This document shows, one piece after another, positions 1-9,196 of a stretch of 64,000 nt of DNA. The notes beneath the pieces were generated by a model. The model was not told the DNA's origin. It did not search any database and worked only from the letters and a program-made list of their open reading frames with translations. The position numbers and the translations under genes are program-made. Position 1 is the stretch's first letter. Every line of letters begins with the position of its first letter. Origin of the DNA: Thiodiazotropha sp040791665. GTDB lineage: Bacteria; Pseudomonadota; Gammaproteobacteria; Chromatiales; Chromatiaceae. The DNA is taken from NCBI GenBank assembly GCA_040791665.1, contig JBFNNX010000031.1:62001-126000 (forward strand), written 5' to 3'.

Positions 1-325
1 CACTGAACAGTTCTCCGTCCCACCAGACGTTTCCCGCATCTATCGCTTCCTTCTCCGTATTTGAAAGCGGGGGCATCATGCGTCTCATGGCGATCAGTGT
101 GGGCTTGGAAATGAATCGCAGGCGCAGCGAGGGTACTGTAAACAACAGGCATACAAGGAATATGCCGGTGAACAGCCAGGTCAAGAGGCCGAAACCCGTC
201 ACCGCGGCGGATATCACCGAGAGCGTGGCCATCGAGTAGGTAGCTGCGCTGATACTGTATCCACGATAGGCCAGGAACAACAGCGTGGCTATTGCGATTG
301 CGACTAAAACAAAGTTCGTCATCAT
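1..325 (-). CDS. fadE: Acyl-CoA dehydrogenase FadE, N-terminal part (cut by window edge)
   Basis: Only the first 108 codons are present; the gene reads leftward off the window. FadE is the membrane-associated acyl-CoA dehydrogenase that starts fatty-acid beta-oxidation. The sequence shows two hydrophobic N-terminal segments (about residues 3-22 and 40-62), then a RRMMPP-L-S-x-TEKEAIDAG stretch and WWDGELF, matching the start of enterobacterial FadE. Two consecutive ATG codons (325 and 322) are possible starts; AGGAG lies 8 bases before the first. It diverges from a TetR gene, so local regulation by that repressor is plausible. The catalytic domains lie outside the window. Confidence 0.9.
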   Translation of the reverse strand, partial: MMTNFVLVAIAIATLLFLAYRGYSISAATYSMATLSVISAAVTGFGLLTWLFTGIFLVCLLFTVPSLRLRFISKPTLIAMRRMMPPLSNTEKEAIDAGNVWWDGELFS

Positions 326-387
326 TGCTACATCTCCTGCCGGACGTGTGTGTGGAACCAGGGTTTCTTATAGGTATTATGGCTCAA

Positions 388-409
388 AAAAGAGCGAGCG
401 TTCGTTTTA
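388..409. promoter_or_regulatory. Imperfect palindrome in the fadE/tetR divergent promoter region, candidate TetR operator
   Basis: The 154-base gap between fadE and the TetR gene contains GAGCGAGCGTTCGTTTT. Its core CGAGCGTTCG differs from its own reverse complement at only two positions, and it lies in an A/T-rich setting. TetR-family operators are usually such palindromes between divergent genes. The operator role is inferred from position and symmetry. Confidence 0.4.
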
Positions 410-479
410 ATAATAAATTAGTTGTGCTACAATTCCATGTCAAGAACTATTTCCACGTAAATGACCAATCAGCCGTTCT

Positions 480-1184
480 ATGACAATCGAGTTCGTTCCT
501 GCGAGGGCGTTGACATTTGCCGATTTTAAAAAGTGCTTCGATTATGACGAAGACAGGCTTTTTGCTTTACTTTTTGAACGTAATCAGGAGCTTATAGGTA
601 TCAGAAGAGAGAAGTTCGCGGTCAGGAATCTGAAAAAGATATTCCGCGCCACCTTCAAGTTGGTGCCTAAGATTGGGTTTCAGGCGATGTCCCTCAGAGA
701 TCTTTTGGCGGAGACCGGTTTGAGTATGGGGGGGGTCTATTTAACCATAACCAACAAGGACAATATCGCAATTATCGTCAAGGATGCGGTGACCCTTGTT
801 TGTGAAGATCTCGTCGAGAAGGCAAGGGCCGAATCTGATCCCGCCGTTGCATTGGAGGCATTGGTCAAGGGTTATCTATACACCTCCCTGCTGCTGCAGC
901 CCTGGTTCTATTTTCTCTATTTCGAAACACGCAGCCTGCCGCTGAACCACCAGGATGACTCGAAAAACCTCGAACGCTCCCAGGTGGCGGAGCTTGAGAG
1001 ACTGATCGCGCAGTTGCAGAAAAAACCCGAGCGGGGCTACCCGGCGAAATTTCTTGCGACCATGATATTGACAATGGTTCAAGAACGCTATCTGAAGCCA
1101 TGGAAATATAAGCAGCCGGCATCTACGATCGATGCGTATGCGGACAATTGTTTACGTTTGATCCATCGCTCGATCCATCATTGA
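480..1184 (+). CDS. TetR/AcrR family transcriptional regulator
   Basis: A 234-residue DNA-binding repressor. The helix-turn-helix is visible at about residues 50-100 (RNLKKIFRATF, then MSLRDLLAETGLSMGGVY and a K-x-N-I motif), followed by a helical ligand/dimer domain. The HTH is preceded by about 45 residues containing FDYDEDRLFALLFE, longer than in most TetR proteins, so the start could be questioned; the extension reads as continuous helical protein and no better start was found. It diverges from fadE, suggesting control of fatty-acid degradation. No strong ribosome binding site precedes the ATG. Confidence 0.8.
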   Translation: MTIEFVPARALTFADFKKCFDYDEDRLFALLFERNQELIGIRREKFAVRNLKKIFRATFKLVPKIGFQAMSLRDLLAETGLSMGGVYLTITNKDNIAIIVKDAVTLVCEDLVEKARAESDPAVALEALVKGYLYTSLLLQPWFYFLYFETRSLPLNHQDDSKNLERSQVAELERLIAQLQKKPERGYPAKFLATMILTMVQERYLKPWKYKQPASTIDAYADNCLRLIHRSIHH

Positions 1185-1452
1185 GAGAACGGGCTGCGCT
1201 GGGGTCTGAATTAATCGGCTGCCTGTATCAAGCCCCTTCTATCACAATTGACCATGTTATCCGAATGTCGTGTTTCGCCACGACATTGCGTATCTCCCTT
1301 CGACCTGCGGTCAACGCAGATATTGTTTAATTCCCATAGCGCCAGTCTGAATATGACACTTTCGTGATTGTCACGAGATATATCCGTGAATCTCTCCTCC
1401 CATCATTAGCCCTGTGCAGACAATTGTTTAATGTTTATCGGAGGATAAGAAG

Positions 1453-2154
1453 ATGCAAAAAGAAATATTTAGGGCATTGGCGCTTGCTGGTGCATTGGTC
1501 ACAACACCGGCGCTTGCGCAGGATCTGACCATATCGATCACCAATCTGACGCATGGCAGTTATTTTACGCCGTTGTTGGTGGCGGCGCATGCGGGAGGTA
1601 ATCATTTCTTCCAGCTTGGGACGTCTGCCAGTACTAACCTGCAGGCAATGGCTGAAGGTGGTGATATTTCCGGATTATCCACCGACATGAGTGCGGTGAA
1701 TGCGGATCTGGTTGAAAACCCGGTCGGTGGGTTGTTAGCGCCAGGAGCGACAACCACCTTCGATCTCACAAATTCGGCGACGAATGATCACCTTTCACTT
1801 GCAGCAATGGTTTTACCCACCAACGACGGTTTTGTCGGTGTGGATTCTTTGTCAATTCCGACCACACCTGGTACTTATCACTACAACTTGAACGCTTACG
1901 ATGCCGGCACTGAAGCCAATGATGAAGTTATCAACGGCGCGGGTGCGCCGGGTGCGGCCGGTGTGCCTGCGGATCCCGGTAGCCACAATGGTACGGGTGC
2001 GACCGGCGTCACCACGTCCGAGACAAATACCCATGTTCATATCCACCGCGGTGTGTTGGGTGACAGCGATCAATCAGGCGGAGTGAGTGATCTCGACAGT
2101 AGTGTGCATCGTTGGTTGAATCCTGTTGCAAGTTTAGTCATTACAGTGAACTGA
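1453..2154 (+). CDS. Exported spondin-domain protein 1
   Basis: A 233-residue protein with a clear signal peptide (MQKEIFRALALAGALVTTPALA, cleavage probably after A-L-A). The mature part starts with a beta strand (LTISITNLTHGSYFTPLLVAAH) and contains NAYDAGTEANDE near the end, the pattern of bacterial Spondin_N-domain proteins. The next gene encodes a paralogue with the same landmarks. A strong GGAGG lies about 8 bases before ATG 1453. The C-terminal part is Gly/Ala/Thr-rich with histidines (HVHIHRG). The function is unknown; it is probably periplasmic or extracellular. Confidence 0.75.
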   Translation: MQKEIFRALALAGALVTTPALAQDLTISITNLTHGSYFTPLLVAAHAGGNHFFQLGTSASTNLQAMAEGGDISGLSTDMSAVNADLVENPVGGLLAPGATTTFDLTNSATNDHLSLAAMVLPTNDGFVGVDSLSIPTTPGTYHYNLNAYDAGTEANDEVINGAGAPGAAGVPADPGSHNGTGATGVTTSETNTHVHIHRGVLGDSDQSGGVSDLDSSVHRWLNPVASLVITVN

Positions 2155-2164
2155 GGGGGCTGCT

Positions 2165-2869
2165 ATGGATATGCTGAAAACGGCAACCCTGGCCTTAATT
2201 GTTACCGGCCCGCTTTTGCTCACAGGTTGCGACCATAACGACGACGATGATAATGATACGACTGCTCGTGTCAGCTATGAGTTGAAAGTGACGAACCTGA
2301 CGGCGGCACAGCCTCTCTCTCCCCTGGCTGTTGTAGTGCACGATAGTAGTTACGGCATGTGGAGTGTAGGCTCGAGTGCCAGCAATGGGCTTGAACAGCT
2401 CTCCGAAGGCGGAGACAACACAGAGTTGTTGTCTGAAGCTGCAGATAATTCAGTCGTCACAATGAGTGGTGGTGGGGTCATCGCGCCCGGACAAAGTGAA
2501 AGTCTCATCATCGAGGCGGATGAGACGAGTGATCTGGCTCTCTCCTTCGCAACCATGCTGGTCAATACCAATGATGCATTTACCGGCTTAAACGCGATCG
2601 ATGTTTCAGGCATGGCGGCGGGTTCGAGCCGGCAACTGCTTATCAGGGCCTACGATGCAGGCACCGAGGCGAACTCGGAACAGGCATCGACAGTACCGGG
2701 TCCTGCCGCCGGAGGTGAAGGCTACAATCCGACCCGAGACGATCGGGATAGTGTCGGCGGTCATCCGGGAGTGGTCACGCATGACGATGGTTTGAGCGGC
2801 TCTGCTTTGAACGAGTCGCACCGTTTTGATAATCCGGTAGCACAGGTGACTATCACGCGGATGCAATAA
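2165..2869 (+). CDS. Spondin-domain lipoprotein 2
   Basis: A 234-residue paralogue of the gene 10 bases upstream. It begins with a lipoprotein signal ending LLLTGC (Cys about residue 22), followed by an Asp-rich segment (DHNDDDDND). Shared landmarks are YELKVTNLTAAQPLSPL, the A-S-A/S-N-G-L-EQL-x-EGGD motif, the TND-x-F-G segment and YDAGTEANSE near the end. The spacing indicates an operon with the first copy: one free exported form and one lipid-anchored form. Biological role unknown. Confidence 0.75.
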   Translation: MDMLKTATLALIVTGPLLLTGCDHNDDDDNDTTARVSYELKVTNLTAAQPLSPLAVVVHDSSYGMWSVGSSASNGLEQLSEGGDNTELLSEAADNSVVTMSGGGVIAPGQSESLIIEADETSDLALSFATMLVNTNDAFTGLNAIDVSGMAAGSSRQLLIRAYDAGTEANSEQASTVPGPAAGGEGYNPTRDDRDSVGGHPGVVTHDDGLSGSALNESHRFDNPVAQVTITRMQ

Positions 2870-2877
2870 CAGCACTT

Positions 2878-2901
2878 GGGCGGCTTTGTTACAAGCCGCC
2901 C
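2878..2901 (+). terminator. GC-rich hairpin after the spondin pair, possible terminator
   Basis: Nine bases GGGCGGCTT pair perfectly with AAGCCGCCC around a six-base loop, starting 8 bases after the stop codon of the second spondin gene. No T-tract follows, so it could be an mRNA 3-prime stabiliser rather than a full intrinsic terminator. Confidence 0.5.
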
Positions 2902-3102
2902 CTATCAACGCTCTGCACGACTATTCGAACTTTATGCGCATAGTGAATGACTAATTATTGTCCCGCCGTAAGCTTGGTCTCCTGGTTATCGTTGAGGCCA
3001 CTCTCAGGACTTCAATGCATGTCGACTGAGATGCCGGCAATGAACCTGCGCAACAGGTGATAATACTTGATCGTTGGATTGGACGAGAGGCTGAATGAGA
3101 CA

Positions 3103-3921
3103 ATGCGCAAAATTTTAACAGTTGTGGTTTTTGGCTTGATGACTTTTACGGCAACGCATACGTTCGCCTTCGATCATGGGATTTGGAACACGTTGCTGCA
3201 ACAACATGTTGTGCCGCAACGAGGCGGTGCGGTCACAGCAGTGGATTATCGGGGTTTGAATTCCGACCGTATGTTGCTGACGCGGTATTTAGCATCATTG
3301 ACGGAGGTTGACAAAGAGACATTCGAGGCTTGGCCAGCATCCGAACAACTGGCTTTTTTAATCAATGCGTACAATGCTTGGACAGTGGAGTTGATCTTAA
3401 CCGCATACCCTAAAATATCATCCATCAAGGATTTGGGAGAATGGTTCAGTTCACCTTGGAAAAAAGCGTTTATTCAGCTGTTCGGCAAAAGCAGATCGCT
3501 TGATGACATAGAGCATGGAATGATTCGTAAAAAAGACAAATATAGCGATCCCAGAATTCATTTTGCGGTCAACTGCGCCAGCATAGGCTGCCCGGCATTG
3601 CGTGCTGAGGCATATACAGGCGAACGGCTTGAGATGCAGCTGCGTGAGCAGACTGCACTGTTTCTCGCGGATAGAACACGCAACCGTTTTAGCCAAAACC
3701 GCCTCGAAGTGTCATCCATATTCAAGTGGTATCATGACGATTTTGAACAGGGTTGGAAGGGTTATCATTCGCTAAGCGATTTTTTTGCGGCCTATAGCCA
3801 ACAACTCGGCTTGTCGGTTGAAGAGGTACAGCGCCTGCGCGCAGGCGAAATCGATATCACATTCCTCGAATATGACTGGCGGCTGAACTCCGTCCCCCAT
3901 CAGATGCCCGAATCCCACTAG
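3103..3921 (+). CDS. DUF547 domain exported protein
   Basis: A 272-residue protein with a signal peptide (MRKILTVVVFGLMTFTATHTFA). The DUF547 landmarks are present: NAYNAWTV, the segment SLDDIEHGMIR, and HFAVNCASIGCPALRAEAY with its conserved Asn-Cys-x-Ser-x-x-Cys. The family is widespread and of unknown biochemical function. The ATG at 3103 was preferred to an in-frame TTG 36 bases upstream because the signal peptide begins there; GAGAGG precedes it at a long spacing. It is monocistronic, on the same strand as its neighbours. Confidence 0.8.
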   Translation: MRKILTVVVFGLMTFTATHTFAFDHGIWNTLLQQHVVPQRGGAVTAVDYRGLNSDRMLLTRYLASLTEVDKETFEAWPASEQLAFLINAYNAWTVELILTAYPKISSIKDLGEWFSSPWKKAFIQLFGKSRSLDDIEHGMIRKKDKYSDPRIHFAVNCASIGCPALRAEAYTGERLEMQLREQTALFLADRTRNRFSQNRLEVSSIFKWYHDDFEQGWKGYHSLSDFFAAYSQQLGLSVEEVQRLRAGEIDITFLEYDWRLNSVPHQMPESH

Positions 3922-4129
3922 AGGATTCCACGGAATATGAAACGCAATGTGAGTCTTAAAAAAATTGTGTCAGCCTGTCATTGTGTGATGATCACCGAGT
4001 TCTTTCATTAAGGGTGGAATAATTTCGATCGGCAGCGTTGGCATTCGTATCCCTGCCGATGTATGGTAGATACCGACCTGCTGAACTACTGATCCAACCT
4101 TTCCGAATCTTTTTTTCAACCAACCCATC

Positions 4130-4516
4130 ATGAACAGTCGAAAGCGATACAAGAAAAAAGCGGATGCCACCATATCCGCAATCAGGCTCGACCTTGATAC
4201 CGATGGATTTACGTATCGGAAATGGGGCGGTGTGCAGCGCTGCAAGTCAGGCGATTGGTTGGTCGACAACGGCGGCGATATTTATACGGTTGATGCTGAT
4301 ACTTTCAGCAAAACCTATACCGAGAGTGGTCCTGGCCGCTTTATAAAGACCGCTGTGGTCTGGGTGGAAATCGCTGAGAAGGACGGCGTCATTAAAACCC
4401 TGGAAGGGGAGACACGATATTCCGCCGGGGACTATGTCGTGTATAACGATGAACAGGGATTGGATGGCTATGCCGTCAGCCGGGAAAAGTTTGAGTCGAT
4501 GTACGAGCCGTGCTGA
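4130..4516 (+). CDS. PGDYG-like hypothetical protein
   Basis: A 128-residue soluble protein built of two similar halves: one contains SGDWLVDNGGDIYTVDADTF-x-KTY, the other AGDYVVYNDEQGLDGYAVSREKFE-x-MY. The G-D-W/Y-x-V pattern followed by Y-x-V and F-x-x-x-Y resembles PGDYG-type domains, whose role is unknown. No convincing ribosome binding site precedes the ATG. It lies 23 bases upstream of the thioredoxin-like gene and may be co-transcribed with it. Confidence 0.6.
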   Translation: MNSRKRYKKKADATISAIRLDLDTDGFTYRKWGGVQRCKSGDWLVDNGGDIYTVDADTFSKTYTESGPGRFIKTAVVWVEIAEKDGVIKTLEGETRYSAGDYVVYNDEQGLDGYAVSREKFESMYEPC

Positions 4517-4539
4517 GACAGTGACCTGAGCACGAGACC

Positions 4540-5064
4540 ATGTCTGTGCCGGAAAATCGATACAATAAAAGCGGCAGTCGATTGGCATCACGAATCATAG
4601 GCGTTTTCACTCTATTCATCGCCGTGATTCTGATACATTTTTGGCAGACCCGTGATCTCGCCGAGGGTAGCGCGCCTGCACTTTCCGGATATACCCTTCA
4701 GGGTGAGTGGTTCGATATGGATAAGCAGGCGGAATGGCCGCTGTTGGTCCATTTCTGGGCCAGTTGGTGCCCGGTTTGCAAAATCGAGTCGGAAGGGATC
4801 GAATCCTTGTCGAAGGACTATCCGGTGGTTACTGTTGCCATGCAGTCCGGCAGTGAGAGTGATGTCACAAATTTCCTCAAGCAGCAGCAACTTCAGATCC
4901 CCGTCATTAACGATCCTGAGGGTAAACTGGCAGGTGCCTGGCGGGTCAGGGGTGTGCCGACTAGTTATATTATCGGCCGTGATGGCAAGGTAAGGTTCTC
5001 TAGCGTTGGTTTTACCTTGCCGCTGACACTTCGCATGCGTCTCTGGCTGGCGGAAATCTGGTAG
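4540..5064 (+). CDS. Membrane-anchored thioredoxin-like disulfide oxidoreductase (TlpA/ScsD type)
   Basis: A 174-residue protein with one N-terminal membrane anchor (about residues 18-35) and a periplasmic thioredoxin fold. The active site reads WASWCPVCKIE (CPVC rather than thioredoxin CGPC), followed by the cis-proline region GVPTSYIIGRDG. CPxC proteins of the ScsD/TlpA/ResA group reduce or isomerise disulfides of exported proteins, or serve cytochrome maturation. No partner such as DsbD is adjacent, so the substrate cannot be assigned. Confidence 0.8.
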   Translation: MSVPENRYNKSGSRLASRIIGVFTLFIAVILIHFWQTRDLAEGSAPALSGYTLQGEWFDMDKQAEWPLLVHFWASWCPVCKIESEGIESLSKDYPVVTVAMQSGSESDVTNFLKQQQLQIPVINDPEGKLAGAWRVRGVPTSYIIGRDGKVRFSSVGFTLPLTLRMRLWLAEIW

Positions 5065-5160
5065 ACTATCAGCTGCACGGCAGGCATTTGGGGCGGCTGA
5101 ACAAGCTCTATATTAAGGTGCCGGGTTAATAGATGCGCCTATTCTGAGGAGAAGTGAGCT

Positions 5161-6552
5161 ATGGCGATACAGCTGAGGTTGTTATCTCTCATTTTGGTGA
5201 GTTTGTTCTATGCAGGTTGTGCTTCGACACCGACCCTTTCCCGATCCCAGGTCTTCGAAGAATATGAACGGATTTCACAACTCCAGAGTCGCCTGAACGA
5301 AGATAAGGTTAACGATTTATTCGATCTTGCACCTGTGGGATTTGCCGCTGCGCAAGCAAAACTGGCGGAAGCAATCGTGCTGGGCCAGAAAAGGGACGAT
5401 GCCAAGGTGTCGGAGAAGGTGGCTGAGGCGGATCAGATTCTCGATAAGGCGGAGGCGGATGCCACTCGCTCCAAACGACTCATGCGTGAGGTGCTTGAGG
5501 CACGCCAGTTGGCAATAGCTGCGGGCGCAGACACAATGATGAAGGAACGCTTTGATCAGCTGGATGAAAAATTACGCAAGGCCTCTACCCTGGTTGAAAA
5601 GGGCGATGTCGAGGATGCAAAGAAGTGGCGACCCGAGATGTTGCAGGGTTATTCGGATGTGGAACTGGATGCTCTGAAACAGGATGCCACGGAAAACGCT
5701 CGTCAGGATATCGCTCAGGCCACTGAGAGTGAAGCGGATGAGTATTCGCCAAAGACCCTGAAACGTGCCCTCGAGGAGTTGGCGCTATCGGTTGCGGTCT
5801 TGGAGACCAACAGGACACAGAGAGAAAAGGCTAAAAACCATGCCTTGCAGGCCAGTCGTTTGGCCAGGCGCAGTGTCGAGATCACTGAAATGATCAAAGA
5901 CTTCAAGCGCCGTGAATACACCATGGAGGAGATCATTCTCTGGTATCAGAAACAGGTCAGCCTGATTAATGAACCGACTGGAGATGAACTGCCCTTTGAC
6001 GAGCCTAACCATGAAGTGATCACTGCGTTGAGAAATAAATTGGTCAATTATGCAGAGATGCAGCAGGCTGAACTGGCGACAAGGATGGATTTGCAGAGTC
6101 GGCTCGAGGCAGTGGAACGGGAGAATCGTGAAGCGCAGGCGCGTTTCGACAAGATCCAGGATCTTTTTTCAGCTGTCGAGGCCAATGTCTACAGACAGGG
6201 TCACAATGTGTTGCTTGAATTGCGGGCCTTTAACTTTCCCAGTGGCGGGAGCGATATCCAATCGGAAAATTTTGCCTTGCTTGACAAGATAGTGACCGCG
6301 GTAAAATCCTTCCCGAACCCGGATGTCGTTGTTTCGGGACATACCGATTCAGTGGGCGGTGCAGAGGTCAATCAACAGCTTTCACAGCGACGCGCTGAAA
6401 CGGTGGCATCGTTCCTGGAAAAGGTAGGCGGTGTCGATAGGAATCATCTGACCGCAATCGGTTATGGCGAATCCCGTCCTGTGGCCAATAATGAGACTGA
6501 ACAAGGGCGAAAGAGCAATCGGCGAATCGAAGTGTTGATCATTAATGAATAA
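5161..6552 (+). CDS. OmpA-family lipoprotein with long helical periplasmic domain
   Basis: A 463-residue protein. The signal peptide ends FYAGC (lipidated Cys about residue 20). Residues 25-330 are charged and mostly alpha-helical, with a DUF4398-like N-terminal part (APVGFAAAQAKLAEA). The C-terminal OmpA peptidoglycan-binding domain (about 345-463) includes VVVSGHTDSVGGAEVNQQLS, QRRAETV, GYGESRPVANN and the R-x-x-NRRIEV end. It probably tethers the outer membrane to peptidoglycan. GAGGAGAAG precedes the start. Its last codons overlap the korA start by 8 bases, so the two are translationally linked, an odd pairing. Confidence 0.85.
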   Translation: MAIQLRLLSLILVSLFYAGCASTPTLSRSQVFEEYERISQLQSRLNEDKVNDLFDLAPVGFAAAQAKLAEAIVLGQKRDDAKVSEKVAEADQILDKAEADATRSKRLMREVLEARQLAIAAGADTMMKERFDQLDEKLRKASTLVEKGDVEDAKKWRPEMLQGYSDVELDALKQDATENARQDIAQATESEADEYSPKTLKRALEELALSVAVLETNRTQREKAKNHALQASRLARRSVEITEMIKDFKRREYTMEEIILWYQKQVSLINEPTGDELPFDEPNHEVITALRNKLVNYAEMQQAELATRMDLQSRLEAVERENREAQARFDKIQDLFSAVEANVYRQGHNVLLELRAFNFPSGGSDIQSENFALLDKIVTAVKSFPNPDVVVSGHTDSVGGAEVNQQLSQRRAETVASFLEKVGGVDRNHLTAIGYGESRPVANNETEQGRKSNRRIEVLIINE

Positions 6553-8278
6553 CAATAACGAGCTATCTCAATCGAATACTAGTTTTTCGGTTGCGATCAC
6601 GGGTTCTGGCGGCAGCGGTGCGGTAACTGCGGGACGAATCGTTTTAGAGGCCGCCGCGCGCTGTGGTTATCAAGGTTTGATGACACGATCGGCGGGACCA
6701 CAGATTCGTGGCGGTGAATCCGCGGCAATGGTTCGCTTCGGCCCTTATCCCGTGGAATGCATGGGGAATCATTTTGATCTACTGGTCGCACTTGATTGGC
6801 TGAATATTGAGCGTTTTGCCGATGAAATACCGCTTACGGACAAAAGCCTGATTCTCTGTGATCCCGCTGCCGGGGATGTTCCTGCGCAATTACGCAGCAA
6901 CGGTGCTGAAATCAGGGAGGTTCCATTCAAGGTATTTGCCTCCGGTTTGCCTGAGGGTCGCATCAATATGGTTGCGCTGGGGGCGATGGCGATGGCCTGC
7001 GGTTTGCAGCTCGAAGCCTTGGAAGTCAGCGTTAAGGAGATACTGCAGAATAAGGGCGAGCAGGTGGTGGAATCGGCTTTAAGGGCCTTGAGTCTTGGCT
7101 ACAATCACGACCGGCGTCCTATAAAGGCGCCACTGTCGCCGAGTGATCGACACGACGTTTGGAGTATAACCGGCAACCAAGCCTGTGGTGTCGGCGCCTT
7201 GCGTGGTGGGGTGAGGTTCGTTGCGGCCTATCCGATTACACCGGCCAGCGAGATGCTCGAGTGGTTGGCGCCACGATTGGAAAAACTGGGTGGTTCACTG
7301 CTGCAGGCGGAGGACGAACTGGCATCCATCAATATGATTATCGGGGCATCGTTTGGTGGAGTGCCTTCTCTCACTGCCACCTCGGGGCCTGGATTAAGCC
7401 TGATGGTTGAGGGCTTGGGGCTGGCGCTGGTCAGTGAAACCCCAGTGACGGTTGTCAATGTGATGAGAGGTGGGCCATCGACCGGCATACCCACCAAGTC
7501 GGAACAAGCCGATCTCGATATCGCTCTTTATGGTCTGCATGGCGACGCGCCACATCTGGTATTTGCCCCGCTTTCCATACGCGATTGCGTCTTCACCACC
7601 CAATGGGCTGTGCAGCTGGCGGAGCATCTGCAGACAATATCCCTGGTGCTCTCAGATCAGTCCCTGGGACAGTCACAGGCAATAATCGAGGCGCCTCCTG
7701 CGTCGGACATGCCATGGCGGCGTGCCATAGAGAAATCGCCCGATGCCGACTATATGCGTTATCGGGTCACGGCGGACAATATCTCCCCGATGACACTTCC
7801 CGGCACACCGGGGGGCATGTATACGGCCGACGGCCTGGAACACAATGAGCTTGGCACGCCTTCGAGCATGGCCGTGGATCATCGCGAGCAACTCAACAAG
7901 CGCTTGAACAAGCTTGAGGAATTCGATTATGGCGATGATTGGGCGGAGATCGAGGGGCATGGAGATGAGTGTATTATCACTTGGGGATCGAGCTCGGGTG
8001 TGGTCAGGGAGTCGAGATACAAGCTAATTCAGCAGGGCAGAGACGTCAGGATCATCGCAATCCGTCTGCTAGCCCCATTGCAGGGGCAGAAACTGAGCCA
8101 GGCCATAGAGGGGGCAAACAGGATCCTTGTGGTAGAGCAGAATCATGGAGGCCAGCTTTTCCGCTATCTGCGTGCCCAAGGCGTGTTACCCGAACAGGCG
8201 GAATCTCTGGCGCAACCCGGGCCCTTGCCTCTCCGGTCTGGACGGATCATCAGGGCGCTCACCGCCAAGGATGAGTGA
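6545..8278 (+). CDS. korA: 2-oxoacid:ferredoxin oxidoreductase, fused gamma-alpha subunit (KorA type)
   Basis: A 577-residue fusion. The N-terminal gamma domain (about 15-195) has ITGSGGSGAVTAG and RSAGPQIRGGE. The alpha domain follows with FVAAYPITPASEMLEWL, the D/E-ELASINMIIGASFGG segment and TATSGPGLSLM. With KorB it forms the ferredoxin-dependent enzyme that oxidises 2-oxoglutarate, or another 2-oxoacid, to the acyl-CoA, reversibly in reductive TCA cycles. Substrate choice between 2-oxoglutarate, pyruvate and branched acids is not settled by sequence reading. It overlaps the upstream OmpA-lipoprotein gene; korB follows after 90 bases. Confidence 0.88.
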   Translation: MNNNNELSQSNTSFSVAITGSGGSGAVTAGRIVLEAAARCGYQGLMTRSAGPQIRGGESAAMVRFGPYPVECMGNHFDLLVALDWLNIERFADEIPLTDKSLILCDPAAGDVPAQLRSNGAEIREVPFKVFASGLPEGRINMVALGAMAMACGLQLEALEVSVKEILQNKGEQVVESALRALSLGYNHDRRPIKAPLSPSDRHDVWSITGNQACGVGALRGGVRFVAAYPITPASEMLEWLAPRLEKLGGSLLQAEDELASINMIIGASFGGVPSLTATSGPGLSLMVEGLGLALVSETPVTVVNVMRGGPSTGIPTKSEQADLDIALYGLHGDAPHLVFAPLSIRDCVFTTQWAVQLAEHLQTISLVLSDQSLGQSQAIIEAPPASDMPWRRAIEKSPDADYMRYRVTADNISPMTLPGTPGGMYTADGLEHNELGTPSSMAVDHREQLNKRLNKLEEFDYGDDWAEIEGHGDECIITWGSSSGVVRESRYKLIQQGRDVRIIAIRLLAPLQGQKLSQAIEGANRILVVEQNHGGQLFRYLRAQGVLPEQAESLAQPGPLPLRSGRIIRALTAKDE

Positions 8279-8368
8279 ATAGGGGAAGATTTTGGATGAA
8301 TACCGTTGATTAGGGAACCTCGGGATAATTAGGGGCTTCCAGTAATCTGTTGCTGCGAGGAGGGTGAA

Positions 8369-9196
8369 ATGCCGGTACCAGCATTGAAAGCGAAAGACTA
8401 CAAATCGGGTATCAAACCGGTCTGGTGTCCCGGTTGCGGACATTTTTCCGTATTGGCGGCACTGACAAAGGCAATGGCCCATCTTGGGCTCGAAAAAGAG
8501 AATGTGGCGGTTGTTTCCGGTATCGGTTGCTCCTCCCGCCTGCCCGCATATATAGACAGTTACGGTTTTCATGGCATCCATGGCCGCGCACTTGCGGCAG
8601 CCTCCGGACTCAAGGCTGCAAGACCCGACTTGACCGTGGTGGTTGCCGGGGGTGATGGTGATGGTTTTTCCATCGGCGGCAATCATTTTCTCCACGCCTG
8701 CCGGCGTAATATGGATATGACCTACATTGTGATGGACAACGAGGTTTACGGCATGACCAAGGGCCAGGCATCCCCGACAACAAGACCGACATGGACCAAC
8801 AGCAAAATGACACCCCATGGCACGGGTATACCCCGTTTCAACCCGGCGGCCATCGCATTGGCGGCCGGGGCCGGTTTTATTGCCCGGGGATATTCCGGCG
8901 AGCCGTCGGAGATGACACGACTTTTGGTCGAAGCGATCGAGTATCCCGGGTTCGCATTCGTACAGGTGTTGAGCGGCTGTGTGACATTTCGACCGGACCA
9001 ACGGGGTTGGAAAGAGGTCGTTCACCCATTTATCAACGATGTGCCCACGGAAGACAGGATCAAAGCGGCGCAGATAATACAGGCGGACGAGGGCAAGGCG
9101 ACAGGGATCATTTATGCTTCTCCCTTTCCTGTTTGGCAACCTGAAAATGAGCAGGTCACAGAGCTGAGTCTCTTGGAAGAGGAGTTTTGTATATGA
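8369..9196 (+). CDS. korB: 2-oxoacid:ferredoxin oxidoreductase, beta subunit (thiamine pyrophosphate and Fe-S)
   Basis: A 275-residue TPP-binding subunit. The iron-sulfur ligands of this family are visible: WCPGCGHF (Cys20, Cys23), GIGCSSR (Cys54) and LSGCVTF (Cys204). The TPP motif is GGDGDGFSIGGNH (about 94-106), followed by DNEVYGMTKGQ-S-P-T-T. It starts with ATG preceded by GCGAGGAGGGTG. No separate ferredoxin or delta subunit is present. Its stop overlaps the next start as ATGA, coupling it to the ferritin-like gene. Confidence 0.9.
   Translation: MPVPALKAKDYKSGIKPVWCPGCGHFSVLAALTKAMAHLGLEKENVAVVSGIGCSSRLPAYIDSYGFHGIHGRALAAASGLKAARPDLTVVVAGGDGDGFSIGGNHFLHACRRNMDMTYIVMDNEVYGMTKGQASPTTRPTWTNSKMTPHGTGIPRFNPAAIALAAGAGFIARGYSGEPSEMTRLLVEAIEYPGFAFVQVLSGCVTFRPDQRGWKEVVHPFINDVPTEDRIKAAQIIQADEGKATGIIYASPFPVWQPENEQVTELSLLEEEFCI

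Noticed and set aside
8186..9139. Long minus-strand frame (317 codons) opposite korB
   Set aside because: Rich in His and Arg from antisense coding; korB on the plus strand has all family motifs and a ribosome binding site.
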